From Hwangdonia seohaensis (GTDB lineage: Bacteria; Bacteroidota; Bacteroidia; Flavobacteriales; Flavobacteriaceae), in contig NZ_JAVSCK010000003.1 of NCBI RefSeq assembly GCF_031932625.1, positions 770,701 to 834,700 of the forward strand: a stretch of DNA of 64,000 bases. Direction: 5' to 3'. A program made the translations under genes and the position numbers. The notes below the pieces were generated by a model. The model was not told the origin of the DNA and made no database searches. It saw only the letters and a program-made list of their open reading frames with translations. Position 1 is the first letter of the stretch, and the number at the start of each line of letters is the position of its first letter. This document shows positions 17,931 through 27,082 of this stretch, in pieces.

Positions 17931-20438
17931 ATGAATAAACTTATTATAATTTTTTTTTTAACATCTTTTGTTGCGATATCGCAAAACCAGACGGACTTAT
18001 CGTATTATCTTTCACAAGACATAAGTTATAACAAAAATATCCCAACGCCAGAAAACATTATTGAACATCAAGTTGGCGAATGGCACGTAACACACGACAA
18101 ACTCGTGCAATATATGTACGCCCTTGCTGAGGCATCGGATAGAATTACTTTAGAAGATAGAGGCAAAACCTTTGAAAACCGGCCGCTTTTATTGCTAACA
18201 ATCACTTCACCTAAAAACCATCAAAATATCGATGCTATTCGTAAAAAGCATATCGATGCAACCAATAATGACGGCGTAAATACAGCCGATATGCCCATTG
18301 TGGTTTATCAAGGGTTTTCCATTCATGGAAACGAACCCAGTGGTTCCAATTCGAGTTTGCTGCTAGCATATCATTTAGCTGCTGCAGAAGATGATTACAT
18401 AAACGCATTGTTGGATAATACGGTTGTTTTGTTAGACCCATGTTTAAATCCTGATGGTTTACAGCGTTTTGCCTATTGGGCAAATACCAATAAAAACATC
18501 AATTTAAACCCAGATCCAAACGATAGGGAATATAGTGAGGTTTGGCCCGGTGGAAGAACCAATCATTATTGGTTTGATATGAACCGCGATTGGTTGCCCG
18601 TGCAATTGCCGGAATCTCGTGCAAGAATAGAATCCTTTCATAAATGGTTGCCAAATATTCTAACCGACCACCATGAAATGGGAACGAACACCACGTTTTT
18701 TTTTCAACCAGGTATTCCTTCAAGAACACATCCTTTAACACCTAAATTGAATCAGGAACTGACAAAAAAAATCGGGAATTTCCATGCGGAAGCATTAAAC
18801 AAAATAGGCTCTTTATACTATTCGGAAGAAAGCTATGATGATTTTTATTACGGCAAAGGCTCTACATTTCCGGATATAAACGGCGGTATTGGAATTTTAT
18901 TTGAGCAAGCCAGCTCTAGAGGGCATATGCAGGAAAGCGAAAACGGTGTTTTAACTTTTCCGTTTACCATCAGGAATCAACTCACCACCGCATTATCCAC
19001 ATTGAAAGCCGCAACAAATATGCGCGAAGCTATTTTAAGCTACCAACACGATTTTTATAAAAATGCCAGACAAGAAGCCGCGAAACAAGCAACCAAGGCG
19101 ATTGTTTTTGGTGATGAAAAAGATGCTGCAAAAACCTATCATTTGGCAGAAATATTAAATCGGCATAACATTAAATTCCACGATATAAAACAAGATTTTA
19201 CCGCAAACGGAAAACGTTTTAAAAAAGGGTATAGTTACATCGTTCCTAAAAACCAGAAAAACACTCGATTAATCAATGCTATGTTTGAAAAACGCACCAC
19301 GTTTCAAGATAGTTTGTTTTACGATATTTCTGCATGGACCTTGCCTTTGGCATTTAATTTGGACTATGCCGAAAATGTTTCAACAAATAATTTGGGTGAG
19401 CGAATAATCGATTTTCAGCCCAAAGACGGTAAGGTTTCAAAGCGAAGTAATTACGCTTATTTGTTGGAATGGCACGAATATTATGCGCCAAAACTGTTGA
19501 ATCAGCTTCTAAAAAAGGGTGTTCGTACCAAAGTGGCCTTGAAGCCTTTTAGCATGAATAATAAAGATTATGACTATGGAACGCTTTTAATTCCTGTTCA
19601 AAATCAAAAATTAAATGGCGAAGATTTGTACGCGCTTTTAAACAAATTAGCCAAAGAGAACCATGTGCAAATTGATGGGGTACATACAGGGTTAACAGAT
19701 GGGATAGATTTAGGAAGCCGGAAATTTAAAACTTTGGAAAAACCAAAAATCGCTTTGTTGGTTGGCGATGGCATAACCTCTTACGACGCTGGCGAAATTT
19801 GGCATTTATTTGATACGCGTTTTAATATTACGGCAACAAAACTAGACACCAAAACCATTAACCGTGCAGATTTAAATCGCTACAACACCATCGTTGTCCC
19901 AAATATGAGGTCTTTAAATGTATCGAACACCAAAAAACTTAAGGCTTGGATAGAAAACGGAGGCACCCTCATTGGATTTAGAAATACCGTAAAATGGCTT
20001 AAAGAAAAAGAATTTGTTAAGTTGGAATTTAAGAAAACCAATGTGCAGGCCAAAAACATAAGCTTTGACGAAAAAAGCGATTTTAATGGCGCTCAGGTTA
20101 TTGGTGGTGCTATTTTTGAAGCAAAACAAGACCGATCGCATCCTATAAATTTCGGGTATAAAAATGATAAAATAGCGTTGTTTAGAAACACCACCGTTTT
20201 TATAAAAGCAGATTCTTTAAGCTATAACAACCCCATACAATACACAAAAAATCCGCTTTTAAGCGGTTACATTTCCAAACCTAATTTAGATGTTTTGGCA
20301 GAAACCGTTCCTGTTCAAATTAAAAAATTAGGAAAAGGCAAAGTGGTTGCCTTTACGGATAACACCAATTTTAGAGCGTTTTGGTATGGCACAAACAAAC
20401 TGTTTTTAAATGCTATTTTCTTTAGAAAGGAATTATAA
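17931..20438 (+). CDS. Exported M14 zinc carboxypeptidase with GATase-like domain
   Basis: An 835-residue protein with a signal peptide (1-18). The M14 catalytic domain spans about residues 45-370: zinc ligands His132/Glu135 in 'IHGNEPSG', 'DPCLNPDGLQRF', 'FDMNRDW', the third ligand in 'TDHHEMGTNTTFFFQPG', and the probable catalytic Glu in 'GILFEQAS'. A middle domain follows, and residues ~605-700 ('KPKIALLVGDG', 'WIENGGTLIGFRN') look like a class I glutamine amidotransferase/ThuA-like domain without an obvious catalytic Cys. Predicted to trim C-terminal residues from peptides outside the cytoplasm. Its stop overlaps the stop of the convergent acyltransferase gene by 6 bases. Confidence 0.9.
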   Translation: MNKLIIIFFLTSFVAISQNQTDLSYYLSQDISYNKNIPTPENIIEHQVGEWHVTHDKLVQYMYALAEASDRITLEDRGKTFENRPLLLLTITSPKNHQNIDAIRKKHIDATNNDGVNTADMPIVVYQGFSIHGNEPSGSNSSLLLAYHLAAAEDDYINALLDNTVVLLDPCLNPDGLQRFAYWANTNKNINLNPDPNDREYSEVWPGGRTNHYWFDMNRDWLPVQLPESRARIESFHKWLPNILTDHHEMGTNTTFFFQPGIPSRTHPLTPKLNQELTKKIGNFHAEALNKIGSLYYSEESYDDFYYGKGSTFPDINGGIGILFEQASSRGHMQESENGVLTFPFTIRNQLTTALSTLKAATNMREAILSYQHDFYKNARQEAAKQATKAIVFGDEKDAAKTYHLAEILNRHNIKFHDIKQDFTANGKRFKKGYSYIVPKNQKNTRLINAMFEKRTTFQDSLFYDISAWTLPLAFNLDYAENVSTNNLGERIIDFQPKDGKVSKRSNYAYLLEWHEYYAPKLLNQLLKKGVRTKVALKPFSMNNKDYDYGTLLIPVQNQKLNGEDLYALLNKLAKENHVQIDGVHTGLTDGIDLGSRKFKTLEKPKIALLVGDGITSYDAGEIWHLFDTRFNITATKLDTKTINRADLNRYNTIVVPNMRSLNVSNTKKLKAWIENGGTLIGFRNTVKWLKEKEFVKLEFKKTNVQAKNISFDEKSDFNGAQVIGGAIFEAKQDRSHPINFGYKNDKIALFRNTTVFIKADSLSYNNPIQYTKNPLLSGYISKPNLDVLAETVPVQIKKLGKGKVVAFTDNTNFRAFWYGTNKLFLNAIFFRKEL

Positions 20439-21464
20439 TTTTACAGCTAAAAGTGAAATTATCAAAACTGAAACCACATAGATTAATGCGATTTTAATAC
20501 CGAATAAAAAAGTTAAAAACAACCAAACAATTAAAAGATAAAAAGGCACTAAAGTGATGGCGATGGCAAATCTAAAAGTAGATAGAAACTCAATCTCGTC
20601 TATTTTTGGTTGTACCACAAACTTCCAGATTAAATAGGGTATAAGGAGGTTTAAAATCAGTAATGCTTTAAATATCAATCGGATTCCTTTTATTTTTGGT
20701 TTCCGATTCGTTTCACAGTTTTCAAAATGATTTGCAATGCAGGAATTTACTGCTTTCGGGTTTAAATAATCAACTTGCAAACGGTTTAATGTCGCTGCAG
20801 TTTCATCATAATTATCCGATGGTATGTGCGTGGTTAACTGTGCTATTTCAGATTGGATTCTGGCCTTTAATTTCAGCACATCCTCGTTTCTGTTTTCTGA
20901 AATAAAATTTTTGGCGGATAATGGTTTTCCAAAATATATGGATGTACTATCCGGGAATTTTTCAGCATTTTCAAAATTTAAACCCACGGGAATTATTTGT
21001 AAATCCGTATCAGGATATTTTTCCAAAGTATCAAATACAATTCTTGTAAAACCTTTGCTTAATGGCCTTACGGCGCGTTTTAAATTATGGCTACCTTCAG
21101 GAAAAATAACAATAGCTTCATTTTTGTTTAGCAGTTCGGTGCAGGTTTCAAATATGGCATTATTATTTGTTATGTTGCTCCAGCCATCGCGAACTCTATA
21201 AACGGGAAGCATTTGTAAACTCATCAAAAGCTTGCTTACCAATGTCTTTTTAAAAACTGCGGCCCGTGTTAAAAAGTACGAAAACCTACCACTTTTTGTT
21301 GCAATTAATAAGGCATCCAACAAGGCGTTTTGATGATTGCTCAACAATAAAATGGGTTTGTTTTTTGATACGTTTTCAACATGGTAAATTTTTATTCTTC
21401 TGAAATAAAAAAACATGCCAATACTTAAATATAATCGAACGCTATATAACCAGATAAATTTCAA
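20433..21464 (-). CDS. Lysophospholipid / glycerol-phosphate acyltransferase (PlsC superfamily)
   Basis: A 343-residue membrane enzyme. The catalytic block is 'LLSNHQNALLDALLIATKS' near residues 40-58: the His and Asp are separated by five residues (HX5D) rather than the usual four. The third block is 'IVIFPEGSHNLKRAVRPLSKG'. Two or three hydrophobic helices lie at the C-terminus (about 260-343). It probably acylates a phospholipid precursor at the inner membrane. Its ATG overlaps the stop of the symporter gene by 4 bases (ATGA), showing translational coupling. Confidence 0.87.
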   Translation of the reverse strand: MKFIWLYSVRLYLSIGMFFYFRRIKIYHVENVSKNKPILLLSNHQNALLDALLIATKSGRFSYFLTRAAVFKKTLVSKLLMSLQMLPVYRVRDGWSNITNNNAIFETCTELLNKNEAIVIFPEGSHNLKRAVRPLSKGFTRIVFDTLEKYPDTDLQIIPVGLNFENAEKFPDSTSIYFGKPLSAKNFISENRNEDVLKLKARIQSEIAQLTTHIPSDNYDETAATLNRLQVDYLNPKAVNSCIANHFENCETNRKPKIKGIRLIFKALLILNLLIPYLIWKFVVQPKIDEIEFLSTFRFAIAITLVPFYLLIVWLFLTFLFGIKIALIYVVSVLIISLLAVKL

Positions 21465-22369
21465 TATGCTAAACTTCTTTTTTTATGAGACCAAAACCAA
21501 GCCAATAACAAGCCGGAAACAATATGCCAAATGCCCCAAAAGGCTGCTAAAATAGCCATACCGCCAATACCGTCAAAAAATGTGAAAATGAGCAATAACC
21601 CTAAACCTGAATTTTGGATTCCTGTTTCTATCGCTAGTGTTTTTTGATTTTTAAATGACAATTTAAATAGGCGAGCCACTAAAAACCCAACCATAATGGC
21701 CAATATATTATGACTGATTCCTATGAATAAAACATGGTGGATATAGTTGTTAAAAACTTCTAGATTTTTTGAGAATGCCAAAATTACTATGGCTATAAAT
21801 ATAACAATGGATAAAGGCTTTAAGATTTTGGAAAGTTTATCGGCTAACAATTCATTTTTATATCTTAACAACATCCCTAAAATTAATGGCATACCGAGAA
21901 TAAGAACAACAAGTTTTACCAACTCAAAAGGTTCTAATTGTACGGTTATTAAAATTTCCGCTGTGGGTTGGTATAAATTTCCGTAAAGTTGAAAATTAAA
22001 AGGCGTCATAACCATGGCCAAAAACGTAGCAAATGCCGTTAAACTAACTGATAGCGCAGTGTTTCCTTTAGCCAAACTCGTCATGAAATTAGACACGTTT
22101 CCCCCGGGGCACGCTGCTACCATCATCATTCCCAAGGCAATACTTGGTTGGGGTTTTATAAGCAGTATAAACAAAAACGTTACAAAAGGCAGCAAGACAA
22201 ATTGCGATACAATGCCCAATAAAACCAGCTTGGGTTGTTTGATTAAATTCTTGAAATCACTTAGCGAAATCCCCAATGCAACCCCGAACATAACCAATGC
22301 GAGCGCAACATTTAAAACCCAAAGGGCGTTGGTGTCAAAATTTATCTGAACGTTGTCTAATTGCTGCAT
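21461..22369 (-). CDS. Bile acid:sodium symporter family transporter
   Basis: A 302-residue polytopic protein with about nine or ten hydrophobic helices. The family signature 'ACPGGNVSNFMTSLAKGNTALSVSLTA' is clear, as is the second crossover helix 'ETGIQNSGLGLLLI'. Members of this BASS/SBF family import organic anions with Na+; the substrate in bacteria is usually unknown and is not implied to be a bile acid. Middle gene of a three-gene operon, 3 bases after the CsaA-like gene. Confidence 0.92.
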   Translation of the reverse strand: MQQLDNVQINFDTNALWVLNVALALVMFGVALGISLSDFKNLIKQPKLVLLGIVSQFVLLPFVTFLFILLIKPQPSIALGMMMVAACPGGNVSNFMTSLAKGNTALSVSLTAFATFLAMVMTPFNFQLYGNLYQPTAEILITVQLEPFELVKLVVLILGMPLILGMLLRYKNELLADKLSKILKPLSIVIFIAIVILAFSKNLEVFNNYIHHVLFIGISHNILAIMVGFLVARLFKLSFKNQKTLAIETGIQNSGLGLLLIFTFFDGIGGMAILAAFWGIWHIVSGLLLAWFWSHKKRSLAY

Positions 22370-22372
22370 ACA

Positions 22373-22708
22373 CTAAGAAACGGGCGTTCCGTTTTTTACC
22401 CTGTTTTCTGGGTTTAAAAGAATAACATCTTCACCATTTACAGCACCTAAAACCAAACATTCGCTCATAAATTTGGCAATCTGTTTTTTAGGAAAATTTA
22501 CAATAGCTACAATTTGCTTATTTAACAAGGCGTCATTGGTATACAAGGTGGTTATTTGTGCAGAAGATTTTTTAATGCCTAAATCCCCAAAATCGATAGT
22601 GAGCTGGTAAGCGGGTTGTCGCGCTTCGGGAAAATCGTTTACCTCTATAATGGTGCCCACTCGCAAATCTACTTTCGTAAAATCTTCAAAAGTTATCGTG
22701 TTATTCAT
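22373..22708 (-). CDS. csaA: CsaA-like tRNA-binding-domain protein
   Basis: A 111-residue protein that is almost entirely an OB-fold EMAP/tRNA-binding domain: 'FTKVDLRVGTIIEVNDFPEARQ', 'PAYQLTIDFGDLGIKKSSAQIT', 'VNFPKKQIAKFMSECLVLGA'. Length and motifs match CsaA, a protein with proposed secretion-chaperone activity that binds tRNA-like RNA. First gene of the operon with the symporter and the acyltransferase. Confidence 0.88.
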   Translation of the reverse strand: MNNTITFEDFTKVDLRVGTIIEVNDFPEARQPAYQLTIDFGDLGIKKSSAQITTLYTNDALLNKQIVAIVNFPKKQIAKFMSECLVLGAVNGEDVILLNPENRVKNGTPVS

Positions 22709-22857
22709 TTTTTAAAAATACAATTTACCAAATGAATTTTAAAATGGTTCCTGGAAATTTTAAATTATATTTTATTTAAATGAACTAGAAACAAATTTCA
22801 CACGCTCTTTTAAAGTTTTTTAGTAGAAAATGACGAACTTTGAATAAACTGAAAATT

Positions 22858-23421
22858 ATGGCACGTACACCTTCAAATATGGTTCCTTTGGGAACACAGG
22901 CTCCAGATTTCAACTTGTTCGACACGGTTTCCGGAAAAAAATTAACGCTTCAAAATTTAAAGGGAAACAAGGCAACGGTGATTATGTTTATTTGCAACCA
23001 CTGTCCGTTTGTCATTCATGTAAACGCAGAACTGGTTGCTATAGCAAACGCTTACGCTGAAAAAGGTGTGTCTTTTATTGGCATTTCCAGTAACGATGTG
23101 GTAAATTATCCGCAAGATTCTCCAGAAAAAATGACCGTTCAAGCTAAAAAAGAAGGGTATCCATTTCCTTATTTATATGATGAAACCCAAGATATCGCTA
23201 AAGCTTACGATGCGGCTTGCACACCAGATATTTATGTTTTTAACGCCGATTTAAAACTGGATTATAGGGGACAAATAGACGATTCGCGCCCTGCCAACGG
23301 ATTGCCAGTTACCGGAAAAGATTTGCGGCATGCCTTAGATTGTCTATTGGCAAACAAAGAAAACACCCAATTGCAAAAGCCAAGTATTGGGTGTAATATT
23401 AAATGGAAAACATCAGATTAA
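22858..23421 (+). CDS. Thioredoxin-like redox protein (AhpC/TSA type)
   Basis: A 187-residue protein with a thioredoxin/peroxiredoxin fold. After 'GTQAPDFNLFDTVSGKKLTLQ' comes the redox motif in 'IMFICNHCPFVIHVN' (CNHC), followed by 'GVSFIGISSNDVVNYPQDSPEKM' and 'TPDIYVFNADLKLDYRGQIDD'. No signal peptide, so cytoplasmic. The ATG at 22858 is preferred; an in-frame TTG lies 18 bases upstream. The C-terminal 'PSIGCNIKW' contains a further Cys that might act in resolving. It probably reduces disulfides or peroxides; the substrate is unknown. Confidence 0.88.
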   Translation: MARTPSNMVPLGTQAPDFNLFDTVSGKKLTLQNLKGNKATVIMFICNHCPFVIHVNAELVAIANAYAEKGVSFIGISSNDVVNYPQDSPEKMTVQAKKEGYPFPYLYDETQDIAKAYDAACTPDIYVFNADLKLDYRGQIDDSRPANGLPVTGKDLRHALDCLLANKENTQLQKPSIGCNIKWKTSD

Positions 23422-23467
23422 AGCGACTTTACAAATGGTGAGGCTGTCTGAAAAATCTAATTCTATT

Positions 23468-23539
23468 TCAGGTTAAGCTTGTCGAAATATTTTAGCTTAT
23501 TAAATAATCAATTTCGCTTTTCGATAAGCTCAACCTGAC
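23468..23539. repeat. Imperfect inverted repeat (TCAGGTTAAGCTTGTCGAAA type)
   Basis: Arms at 23468-23487 and 23520-23539 pair with two mismatches over 20 bases around a 32-base AT-rich loop. It lies between the convergent thioredoxin-like and DUF2807 genes and could act as a bidirectional terminator or be a copy of a dispersed element. Confidence 0.6.
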
Positions 23540-23600
23540 AACTTAAATTCAAAAAACTCTTTAGGTCGTCACTTCGTTCTTTGGAAACATAGAATAAAGG

Positions 23601-24329
23601 TTAATTGGTAATACTGCCAGAACCGGAAACCTTAGTGTCTTTTTTAGGGTTTCCTTTGTAAACAATGTCGCCAGAACCTGCTACTCTTGCTTTTAAATTA
23701 TCAGTGCTTACCACTTCGGCATCACCTGAACCCGCTACGGAAACCTCGGTATTGTTGGCTTGTAAATCGAATCCGTGAAAATCGCCAGAGCCGGCAACTT
23801 TGGCTTTTAAATAATTAGTGCTGCCTTTTAATGTGAGATCGCCCGAACCCGCTATGGAGCCTTCAACAGATGTGGTTTTAACATCTAAAACTATATCGCC
23901 CGAACCTGCTAAAGCAACAACTAAATTGGTTGCATTTATCACGTCTTTATTCCATAAATCGCCGGAACCCGCAAGCGCTACTTTGTTGATGTCCTTAAAC
24001 GGAATCGTGATTTTTATGGTTTTGTTTTTACTTGATTTAAGGTTTTTACCTTTTTTCACCTTTACTTTTAAAACATTGTCTTTTACTTCGGTAACAATGT
24101 ACTCAAGCAAATTGTCCTCCCCTTCAATGGTAATGTTTCCTTCGTTTCCGCTTACTAATATAAAATCCATGTGGCCGGCACATTTAATGGCGTCGTAGCT
24201 ATCTGTAGTTCTGGTAACCGTGGTCAGGTTGCCATTGCCTTTAATGGATTTTGATTGTGCGTAAGCCGTTGTTGCCAAAAGCAAGCTTGCAAAAACCAAT
24301 AAGGTTTGTTTTTTGATTAATGTTTTCAT
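23601..24329 (-). CDS. DUF2807 exported protein with AGSGD repeats
   Basis: A 242-residue protein with a signal peptide (to about residue 24, TAYAQ). The mature domain belongs to the DUF2807 (head GIN) group of putative surface adhesins: short beta strands separated by a recurring AGSGD turn that appears at least six times, ending in 'VSGSGSITN'. This pattern fits a right-handed beta helix. It is the last gene of the operon started by an ECF sigma factor, and lies 25 bases after another beta-rich protein. Its ligand is unknown. Confidence 0.82.
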   Translation of the reverse strand: MKTLIKKQTLLVFASLLLATTAYAQSKSIKGNGNLTTVTRTTDSYDAIKCAGHMDFILVSGNEGNITIEGEDNLLEYIVTEVKDNVLKVKVKKGKNLKSSKNKTIKITIPFKDINKVALAGSGDLWNKDVINATNLVVALAGSGDIVLDVKTTSVEGSIAGSGDLTLKGSTNYLKAKVAGSGDFHGFDLQANNTEVSVAGSGDAEVVSTDNLKARVAGSGDIVYKGNPKKDTKVSGSGSITN

Positions 24330-24354
24330 CTGTTCGTTTTTTGATTAATGATTG

Positions 24355-25443
24355 TTAGTTTTTTGATAATGATACACTGCCGTAATCGGATTCTATTTTA
24401 ATGGTATTGCCTGAATTGGCATTTCCGTAGTGTCCGTTATAATATTTCCCTGTTCCGTTTTCTTTTTTTGTTGAAAATTGCAAACCATCGCTACTTTTAA
24501 GAGATGCGTAATCTAAATCAATTTCAAAATTGAAATGGTAGTTGGGTGCAAAGCCTATTTTAATGCCAGTGTACTCCGAGTCAATGCTTATGTTTCCAGC
24601 ATTTTGCGTCATGTTGCCTATTTTTATAGCTCCGTAATCTGCTTTAAGCGAAACGCTTTTATAAACATCTCCAATTATAGTGGTTAAATAGTCGCCGTTT
24701 CCTGTTATATTATTCGCTTTTTCAATTTTCATGCTGCCGTAATCACAATTATATGTGACATCTTCGGCGGTTTCAATTTTTGAATTTGTATAGTCGGCGT
24801 TTATGTCTATACTATTGGTTTTCGAGACTGTAAACTCACTGTAATCCGCATTGATTTTTCCGCTTTTTATGTATTCAAAATAGCAGCCTTTACTGTAATC
24901 AAAGTTTATTGAATTATTATCGGCAAGCAATTCCTTGGTGGTTATTTTTCCGTAATCGCAGTTTAGTTTGGCATGACCTTCAAGTTTATCAACATTTATA
25001 TTTCCGTAGTCATTATTTAAGGCTACGCTATTGGTAATAGGAATTTTAACAATGTAGTTTATTTTCATGCTTACTTTGTTTTTGCCATTCCAATTCCACC
25101 ACGATTTTGATTTGCTTTTATTGAATTTTGTTTTTGCCGACACACTTTTAGATGATGCTTCGAAATCCACAGTAATATCATTGAGTTTTTCTTGAACCTT
25201 TTCTTCGTCGTTTCCAGTAGTGGTAATGGTAATTTCGAAAACGATTCTGTTATCGTTCCAAGTTACGACATCAATGTTTCCATAGCTGTTATCAACGCTT
25301 AACAAGGCATTTGATGCGACTGAATACTCTTTATTAATGGTTTTTTTCTTGGTGTATTTCCCCCCTTTATCTGTTGCTGCAGTAACAAAAAACGGCAACA
25401 TAAATAACATTATTAGTGTTTTAAATGGTAATGTTAGTTTCAT
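24355..25443 (-). CDS. Exported beta-helix-like protein with DYG repeats (DUF4097-like)
   Basis: A 362-residue protein with a signal peptide ending near residue 23 (FVTAAT). Its body is built from repeated short strands with an aromatic turn, [ND]xDYGxI/DYSxF ('LNNDYGNINV', 'LNCDYGKITT', 'LKADYGAIKIG', 'IESDYGSVSL'), at least eight times. It resembles DUF4097-type beta-solenoid proteins. The start overlaps the anti-sigma-like gene by 23 bases, and the next gene encodes another beta-solenoid protein, so these are probably controlled together as envelope components. Confidence 0.75.
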   Translation of the reverse strand: MKLTLPFKTLIMLFMLPFFVTAATDKGGKYTKKKTINKEYSVASNALLSVDNSYGNIDVVTWNDNRIVFEITITTTGNDEEKVQEKLNDITVDFEASSKSVSAKTKFNKSKSKSWWNWNGKNKVSMKINYIVKIPITNSVALNNDYGNINVDKLEGHAKLNCDYGKITTKELLADNNSINFDYSKGCYFEYIKSGKINADYSEFTVSKTNSIDINADYTNSKIETAEDVTYNCDYGSMKIEKANNITGNGDYLTTIIGDVYKSVSLKADYGAIKIGNMTQNAGNISIDSEYTGIKIGFAPNYHFNFEIDLDYASLKSSDGLQFSTKKENGTGKYYNGHYGNANSGNTIKIESDYGSVSLSKN

Positions 25444-25987
25444 GGCTTAAGTTTTTAAATTGTTTGATTGTATTGATTTGTTGTAATGTGTTTTGTAATA
25501 AATCTATCCTATTCTGAAAATTTGAAATCATGGCATATATAACCCGATTATCGTCGCCACTTTCAGCTAAATCGTCTTTTAACGATTCGTATTCAGTCTC
25601 TAAAGCTTTCATTCTTCGCATGGTATCTTCAATTAAAATTTTGGTTTCTGGCGAAGATTCATTTTCAATTTTACTTAATTCCTCGGCAATTGTTGAGGCA
25701 AAAAAGTTCTGGGTTTCGGCCATTTTAGGCGATACGCTTGCCAAATCGTTAGGCACTTCATTTTTATTCAACCCAATAAAAAACGTAATCAATAAAGCTA
25801 AAGAGGCGGCTACACCAATTAAGGGTTTTAATAAACGACGCCTTTGTTTATCAGCTTTAACCAGTGGTAGCGCGCCATTTTTATTCAATTTATCTAAAAA
25901 CCGTTGCTCGTGATCTGCTGAAGGTGCTTCAACATCAAAATCGTTTTCCAGTCTTTTAAATAGTTTATCTAAAGTATCGTGACTCAT
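25421..25987 (-). CDS. Putative anti-sigma factor, single-pass membrane protein
   Basis: A 188-residue protein with a cytoplasmic N-terminal ~60 residues ('DTLDKLFKRLENDFDVEAP'), one transmembrane helix near 68-85 ('PLIGVAASLALLITFFIGL'), and a periplasmic helical, coiled-coil-prone region. It starts 11 bases after the ECF sigma gene and overlaps the next gene by 23 bases, the position and topology of a membrane anti-sigma factor. There is no zinc-binding HxxxCxxC motif, so it is not a ZAS-type anti-sigma; the role is inferred from context. Confidence 0.7.
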   Translation of the reverse strand: MSHDTLDKLFKRLENDFDVEAPSADHEQRFLDKLNKNGALPLVKADKQRRRLLKPLIGVAASLALLITFFIGLNKNEVPNDLASVSPKMAETQNFFASTIAEELSKIENESSPETKILIEDTMRRMKALETEYESLKDDLAESGDDNRVIYAMISNFQNRIDLLQNTLQQINTIKQFKNLSHETNITI

Positions 25988-25998
25988 CTTTTTTTATT

Positions 25999-26562
25999 TT
26001 AATTGTGTATTACCACTTGTAATTTTTGCCTTAAACTTGCTTTGGCCCGCGATATGGTTGTTCGGCAATTGGCGTTTGAGATATTCATAATCTCGCTTAT
26101 TTCCTCGTAATCGTAACCTTCAATCAGGTTTAAGGTTAAAGCAATTCTGTATGTATCCTTTAAGGTTTTCATGGTGCTTAAAACATGTTGCGCTTTAAGG
26201 TTTGTAAACTCATAATGGCTATCGATACCCGCGTTGTTGTCTTCAACTTTATACAGAACATCATCTAAAGGAACCTCGTTGTTTTTACAGTTTTTTTTAT
26301 AGTGATAAATACTGTTGTTTATTACAATTCGTTTTAACCATGCGCCAAATATTTTTACGTCTTTTAGACTCTCTAGTTTTGTAAACGCCAACAAAAAAGA
26401 GTCTTGCATAACATCTTCCGCCTCAAAATTGTTTTTTACAATTCGGAGGGCTGTGTTGTACATGGCCTTGTAATAGCGGTTGTAAATTTCCAATTGCGCA
26501 GATTGGTTTTTGGCTATACAAAGCTTTACAAGTTGTTCAGTATTTAAATTAGTTGGCGTCAA
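25999..26562 (-). CDS. ECF RNA polymerase sigma factor
   Basis: A 187-residue sigma-70-family protein with region 2 ('YNRYYKAMYNTALRIVKNNFEAEDVMQDSFLLAF') and region 4 ('LIEGYDYEEISEIMNISNANCRTTISRAK', a helix-turn-helix). No region 3, as in ECF sigma factors. The start is a TTG at 26562; no in-frame ATG or GTG precedes region 2. First gene of the sigma / anti-sigma / two beta-solenoid operon, whose expression it probably controls. Confidence 0.92.
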   Translation of the reverse strand: MTPTNLNTEQLVKLCIAKNQSAQLEIYNRYYKAMYNTALRIVKNNFEAEDVMQDSFLLAFTKLESLKDVKIFGAWLKRIVINNSIYHYKKNCKNNEVPLDDVLYKVEDNNAGIDSHYEFTNLKAQHVLSTMKTLKDTYRIALTLNLIEGYDYEEISEIMNISNANCRTTISRAKASLRQKLQVVIHN

Positions 26563-26682
26563 AAAAAAACAAATTGTTATAGTATAGATTAAGAAGGTTT
26601 TGGTTTGTTACAGTTTGAGGAAAAAAAATTAAATCGTAACATAAGGTAGGATTTAATTTTGCGAGTGGAATGTGAAAAAAGC

Positions 26683-27054
26683 TTATTCGGATGTAACAAT
26701 AGATTCCGCCCACGCTATAGCGTCATCTAAATTGCTAAATACAGCGAAAGGTTTTTTTAAGAAAGTTTTTTCAATTTCAGCATTGCTCAATGCGACGTTG
26801 TTTTTTGAAACAACTGCAAATCCTGCTAGGTTTTCTATTTTAGAAGTACGGGTGTAATTAACAGGATCCACCGAGTACGAATTTACACGATGCGTTATGT
26901 ACACAAATTTTTTATTTGGAAAATAAGTTTCGGCGATATCTTCCAAAATTTTATTGGATTCCATGGTTACGGTAACCCCCTCATTAATTACAGAAACAAC
27001 ATAATTATCATAGACATCTATGGTCGCAATTGAAAAGGTTAATGTTGTTTTCAT
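26683..27054 (-). CDS. STAS/SEC14-like small protein
   Basis: A 123-residue protein starting at the ATG at 27054. The frame stays open upstream into the clpC coding region, but that extension is out of frame with clpC and crosses the clpC terminator, so it is not used. Motifs such as 'VTMESNKILEDIAETYFPNKKFVYITHRVNSYSV' and 'FAVFSNLDDAIAWAES' fit SpoIIAA/STAS-like proteins of Bacteroidota, from memory. It is separated from clpC by a terminator, so it probably has its own promoter. Function unknown. Confidence 0.65.
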   Translation of the reverse strand: MKTTLTFSIATIDVYDNYVVSVINEGVTVTMESNKILEDIAETYFPNKKFVYITHRVNSYSVDPVNYTRTSKIENLAGFAVVSKNNVALSNAEIEKTFLKKPFAVFSNLDDAIAWAESIVTSE

Positions 27055-27082
27055 AAATCTAATATAGACAATTTTCACAAAA

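Noticed and set aside
20433..20438. Overlapping stop codons of the convergent M14 and acyltransferase genes as a regulatory feature
   Set aside because: A 6-base overlap at convergent stops is common in compact genomes and shows no extra signal.
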